Below are positions 60,847 to 64,000 of a stretch of 64,000 bases of DNA, one piece after another. Position 1 is the first letter of the stretch, and each line of letters starts with the position of its first letter. Below the pieces are notes generated by a model that did no database searches, was not told the origin of the DNA, and worked only from the letters and a program-made list of their open reading frames with translations. The position numbers were made by a program, and so were the translations under genes. Source of the DNA: Streptomyces zingiberis (GTDB lineage Bacteria > Actinomycetota > Actinomycetes > Streptomycetales > Streptomycetaceae); contig NZ_JAATEN010000018.1 of NCBI RefSeq assembly GCF_012034935.1, positions 80,751 to 144,750 of the forward strand, written 5' to 3'.

Positions 60847-61350
60847 CGGATCCCCTCCTGAGGGGGCGTCATCGGCAGGGCCGGCGGGGGGATCGTAACC
60901 CTGGGCCGGAGCCGGGCGGGGCGCCTCCCTGATGCTGCCGGGGCTCGCCCGTCGCGGGAAGACGCCGGCGCCGGCCGGCCACCGGGCGCGCCGGATCCGG
61001 TGGCTGCTCCCGGAGCGCGGCAACCGCCTGCCCCGCCGCGCGAATCCCCGACCTGAGCCCTTCTTTGTCCAGCGCCAGGAAGAAGAGATGACTGATGTAT
61101 GTCAAAGGGGTTTCCGAATAGGACGAACAAAGCTACGGTCCTTGAGATGTCCCGGTCATCGTGACCCCAGGTCAGCTCGTGGGGCCGATGCCGCTCCCGT
61201 TGCCGCGTCCCTCACCCTTCACCTCGTCGGCCACCAGCACCCCCACGGCACGACCGAACACCCCCCCATGCCACCCCCCTCGCACCGCCCGGCCCCACGG
61301 CGCGACGGCGCGCGCCTGTCACACCCCGTCATCCTCCGGAGGACACCCCT
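60847..61350. other. Divergent region with an AT-richer promoter island
   Basis: This is 504 bases between the divergent acetyltransferase and sugar dehydrogenase genes. At about 61080-61160 GC drops markedly (gatgactgatgtatgtcaaa, gaataggacgaacaaagcta), which is the likely promoter or activator site of the secreted dehydrogenase. I see no gene. Confidence 0.5.
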
Positions 61351-63807
61351 GTGCACAGGAAACGCTTCAGACTCCGCACCCCCATCGCCCTGCTGACGAG
61401 CGCCCTGCTCGCCACCACCGGCCTCTTCCTCACCGCCCCCGTCGCCGGGGCCCACCCGGACCACCCGGACACCCCGGCCGCCGAGGAGTTCCAGCAGGTC
61501 ACCCTCGCCAAGGGCGCGGCCGAGACCGGCGAGCCCATGTCGCTCGCGGTCCTCCCCGACCGCTCGGTGCTGCACACCTCGCGTGACGGCACGCTGCGTC
61601 TCACCGACGCCGGCGGCGCCACCAAGGTCTCCGGCAAGATCCCCGTCTACTCGCACGACGAGGAGGGCCTCCAAGGAGTCGGCGTCGACCCGGACTTCGA
61701 GGAGAACCGGGGCATCTACCTCTACTACGCGCCCCCGCTCGACACCCCTGACGGCGACGCCCCCAACACCGGGACCGCCGAGGACTTCGCCCCCTTCGAC
61801 GGCGTCAACCGGCTGTCCCGCTTCACCCTGAACGAGGACGGCACCCTCGACACCGGCAGCGAGAAGAAGGTGCTGGACGTCCCGGCGAGCCGGGGCATCT
61901 GCTGCCACGTCGGCGGGGACATCGACTTCGACGCCGAGGGCAACCTCTACCTCTCCACCGGCGACGACACCAACCCCTTCGTCTCCGACGGCTACACCCC
62001 GATCGACGACCGCGAGGACCGCAACCCCGCCTACGACGCGCGCCGCAGCTCCGGCAACACCAACGACCTGCGCGGCAAGCTGCTGCGGATCAAGGTGGCC
62101 GAGGACGGTTCGTACACGGTCCCCGAGGGCAACCTCTTCGAGCCGGGCACCGAGAAGACCCGCCCCGAGATCTACGCCATGGGCTTCCGGAACCCCTTCC
62201 GGATCAGCGTGGACAAGCCCACCGGCATCGTCTACGTCGGTGACTACGGGCCGGACGCCGGCAGCGCGGACCCGGACCGGGGCCCGTCCGGCATGGTCGA
62301 GTTCGCCCGGGTCACCGAGCCCGGCAACTTCGGCTGGCCGTTCTGCGTCGGCGACAACGAGCCGTACCGCGAGTACGACTTCGCCACCGGCACCTCCGGC
62401 GAGCTGTTCGACTGCTCCGCCCCGGTCAACGACTCCCGCCACAACACGGGCCTCACCGAGCTGCCGCCCGCGCAGCCGGCCTGGATCCCGTACGACGGCG
62501 GCTCGGTGCCGGAGTTCGGCAGCGGCTCGGAGTCCCCGATGGCGGGGCCGGTCTACCGCTACGACGCCGATCTGGACTCGCCGGTGAAGTTCCCCGAGAG
62601 CTTCGACGGCGACTTCTTCGCCGGGGAGTTCGGCCGCCAGTGGATCAAGCGGATCGAGCAGGACGAGGACGGCACCGTCCAGTCCATCAACGACTTCCCG
62701 TGGTCCGGCACCCAGGTCATGGACATGGCCTTCGGCCCGGACGGCGCGCTCTACGTCCTGGACTACGGCCTGGCCTGGTTCGGCGGTGACGAGAACTCCG
62801 CGCTGTACCGCATCGAGAACGCCACCGACGGTCACTCCCCGGTCGCCGAGGCCTCCGCCGACCGCACCTCCGGCAAGGCGCCGCTGAAGGTGAAGTTCTC
62901 CTCCGAGGGGAGCACCGACGCCGACGGCGACGAGCTCACCTACGCGTGGGACTTCGGGGACGGGAACACCTCCGACTACCCGAACCCCACCCACACCTAC
63001 CGGACGAACGGCACCTACACCGCCACCGTGACGGCGACCGACCCCGACGGCCGCACGGGGTCCGCCAGCGTCCACGTCACCGTCGGCAACACCGCGCCGA
63101 GCGTCACCCTCGACCTGCCGCTCGACGGCCACCTCTTCACCTTCGGGGACGAGGTGCCGTTCAAGGTGACGGTGAAGGACCCGGAGGACGGGAAGATCGA
63201 CTGCTCCAAGGTCAAGGTCTCCTACGTCCTCGGCCATGACAACCACGGTCACCCGCTGACCTCGGCCACCGGCTGCTCCGGCACCCTGAAGACCGTGGCG
63301 GACGGCGAGCACGACCCCAACGCCAACATCTTCGGCGTCGTCGCGGCCGAGTACACCGACAACGGCGGCGGCGGCCAGCCCGCCCTCACCGGCCGTGACC
63401 AGAGCGTCCTCCAGCCGAAGCACCGCCAGGCGGAGCACTTCGGCGACACCAACGGCGCCGAGGTCACCGAGCGGGCCTCCGCCCGCGGCGGCAAGGTCGC
63501 CGGCTCCCTGGAGAACGGCGACTGGATCTCCTTCGAGCCGTATGTGCTGGGCAACGCCACCACGTTCACCGCGCGGGTCGCCTCCGCCGGTGAGGGCGGC
63601 ACGCTGGAGATCCGCACCGGATCCCCGTCGGGCAAGCTGCTCGGCTCCGTGGAGGTCCCCGGCACCGGCGGCTGGACGGCCTACGAGGACGTGACCACCG
63701 ACCTTTCCGGCGCGAACAAGAAGACGACCACCCTGTATCTGGTCGTCAAGGGCGCCGACGGTGAACCGCTGTTCGAGGTGGACGACTTCACCTTCACCAC
63801 CGGCTGA
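61351..63807 (+). CDS. Secreted PQQ-type sugar dehydrogenase with PKD and CBM-like domains
   Basis: An 818-residue exported protein. GTG 61351 has GGAGGA 8 bases upstream. A Sec signal peptide ends near APVAGAHPDH. Residues about 45-490 are a GSDH/sorbosone-dehydrogenase propeller (EEGLQGVGVDPDFEENRGIY, ICCHVGGDIDFDAEGNLYLS, EIYAMGFRNPFRISVDKPTG). About 500-580 is a PKD domain (ELTYAWDFGDGNTSDYPNPT). About 690-818 is a CBM6-like beta sandwich (EHFGDTNGAEVTERASARGG, ending FEVDDFTFTTG). It probably oxidises a sugar in a polysaccharide-rich setting. The frame and end are intact. Confidence 0.92.
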   Translation: MHRKRFRLRTPIALLTSALLATTGLFLTAPVAGAHPDHPDTPAAEEFQQVTLAKGAAETGEPMSLAVLPDRSVLHTSRDGTLRLTDAGGATKVSGKIPVYSHDEEGLQGVGVDPDFEENRGIYLYYAPPLDTPDGDAPNTGTAEDFAPFDGVNRLSRFTLNEDGTLDTGSEKKVLDVPASRGICCHVGGDIDFDAEGNLYLSTGDDTNPFVSDGYTPIDDREDRNPAYDARRSSGNTNDLRGKLLRIKVAEDGSYTVPEGNLFEPGTEKTRPEIYAMGFRNPFRISVDKPTGIVYVGDYGPDAGSADPDRGPSGMVEFARVTEPGNFGWPFCVGDNEPYREYDFATGTSGELFDCSAPVNDSRHNTGLTELPPAQPAWIPYDGGSVPEFGSGSESPMAGPVYRYDADLDSPVKFPESFDGDFFAGEFGRQWIKRIEQDEDGTVQSINDFPWSGTQVMDMAFGPDGALYVLDYGLAWFGGDENSALYRIENATDGHSPVAEASADRTSGKAPLKVKFSSEGSTDADGDELTYAWDFGDGNTSDYPNPTHTYRTNGTYTATVTATDPDGRTGSASVHVTVGNTAPSVTLDLPLDGHLFTFGDEVPFKVTVKDPEDGKIDCSKVKVSYVLGHDNHGHPLTSATGCSGTLKTVADGEHDPNANIFGVVAAEYTDNGGGGQPALTGRDQSVLQPKHRQAEHFGDTNGAEVTERASARGGKVAGSLENGDWISFEPYVLGNATTFTARVASAGEGGTLEIRTGSPSGKLLGSVEVPGTGGWTAYEDVTTDLSGANKKTTTLYLVVKGADGEPLFEVDDFTFTTG

Positions 63808-63812
63808 CCCGC

Positions 63813-63841
63813 GGCGGGCCGGGCGCACCCCCCGGCCCGCC
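63813..63841 (+). terminator. 11-bp hairpin after the sugar dehydrogenase gene
   Basis: Ggcgggccggg (63813-63823) pairs exactly with cccggcccgcc (63831-63841) around 7 bases, beginning 6 bases past the stop. Confidence 0.8.
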
Positions 63842-63934
63842 CCCCCACCGGTCCCCGCGCCGCCCCGGCCGGCCACACCACCGGCCGGGCCGGCCCGCCC
63901 CCTCGCTTCCCCGGTACCGGAGGAAGGAGCACCA

Positions 63935-63982
63935 CCCCCCGCCCCCCCCCCCCCCGCCCCCCCCCCCCCCCCCCCCCCCCCC
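63935..63982 (+). repeat. Long homopolymer C runs at the window end
   Basis: C runs of 6, 14 (63942-63955) and 26 (63957-63982), broken only by single Gs. They follow ggaggaaggagcaccac (63919-63935), which looks like a ribosome site with the start codon of a next gene missing. No other part of the window has anything like it. Confidence 0.85.
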
Positions 63983-64000
63983 GCCCCGGCCCGGCGCCCC

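Overview
The window is chromosomal DNA from a very GC-rich actinomycete, most likely a Streptomyces. The reasons are codon use saturated with G or C at third positions, frequent GTG/ATG stop-start overlaps, a DUF5753/DUF397 regulator set, an ANTAR regulator, SigB/F/G-type sigma factor, SpoIIE phosphatase and anti-sigma-like ATPases, and rare in-frame TTA leucine codons of the kind that depend on bldA. I see no rRNA, tRNA, CRISPR array, insertion sequence or phage integrase.

Layout. 0-5 kb: end of a DUF3618/DUF4235 membrane-protein pair, then stress and regulatory genes (sigma factor, PAS/GAF protein, divergent GAF/ANTAR protein). 5-9.5 kb: two metallo-beta-lactamase-fold hydrolases around a DedA membrane protein, and a ketopantoate-reductase-family enzyme. 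9.6-14 kb: a membrane-anchored phosphodiesterase, a pterin carbinolamine dehydratase and a methyltransferase. 14-19.6 kb: an accessory regulatory patch (XRE-cupin, anti-sigma-like ATPase, DUF5753 regulator with a tandemly duplicated DUF397 gene, a TTA-containing winged-helix protein, a VapBC45-like toxin-antitoxin pair). 19.8-23.6 kb: sugar-acid catabolism (P-loop kinase, MFS transporter, KDPG aldolase) under a divergent DeoR regulator. 23.7-25.2 kb: a PPOX-family flavoprotein and a DUF402 protein.

25.5-39.8 kb is a large organosulfur region. On the minus strand a cysteine-containing leader peptide precedes a sulfonate-type ABC transporter, followed by a TauE-like exporter and a flavoprotein coupled to a small unknown protein. 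Divergently, a second leader peptide with Cys-Cys precedes an SsuD-like monooxygenase, an acetyltransferase, an amino-acid-type ABC transporter and a Tat-exported sulfite oxidase. Together they make a plausible route from uptake of an organic sulfur compound, through oxidative C-S cleavage to sulfite, to oxidation or export of sulfite, controlled by cysteine through translated leaders.

39.7-46 kb: an ABC exporter behind a promoter with the 19-bp spacer and dyad of a SoxR/MerR target, an aldo/keto reductase, a long-chain acyl-CoA ligase and FdhD. 46.1-49.8 kb: one 1,235-residue protein joining a PutP-like sodium:solute symporter to PAS, GAF, SpoIIE-phosphatase and anti-sigma-type ATPase domains. 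50.3-58.5 kb: a ROK regulator and a ribose/inositol-type ABC importer followed by a Gfo/Idh/MocA dehydrogenase and a TIM-barrel isomerase. 58.9-63.8 kb: a Tat-exported propeller-like protein, an acetyltransferase and a secreted PQQ-type sugar dehydrogenase with PKD and carbohydrate-binding-like domains. The last bases are long C runs and look like a sequence end artefact.

The most noteworthy items are the symporter-phosphatase fusion, the two-leader sulfur region, the SoxR-like promoter, and the TTA codons together with the tandem duplication in the 14-19.6 kb patch.
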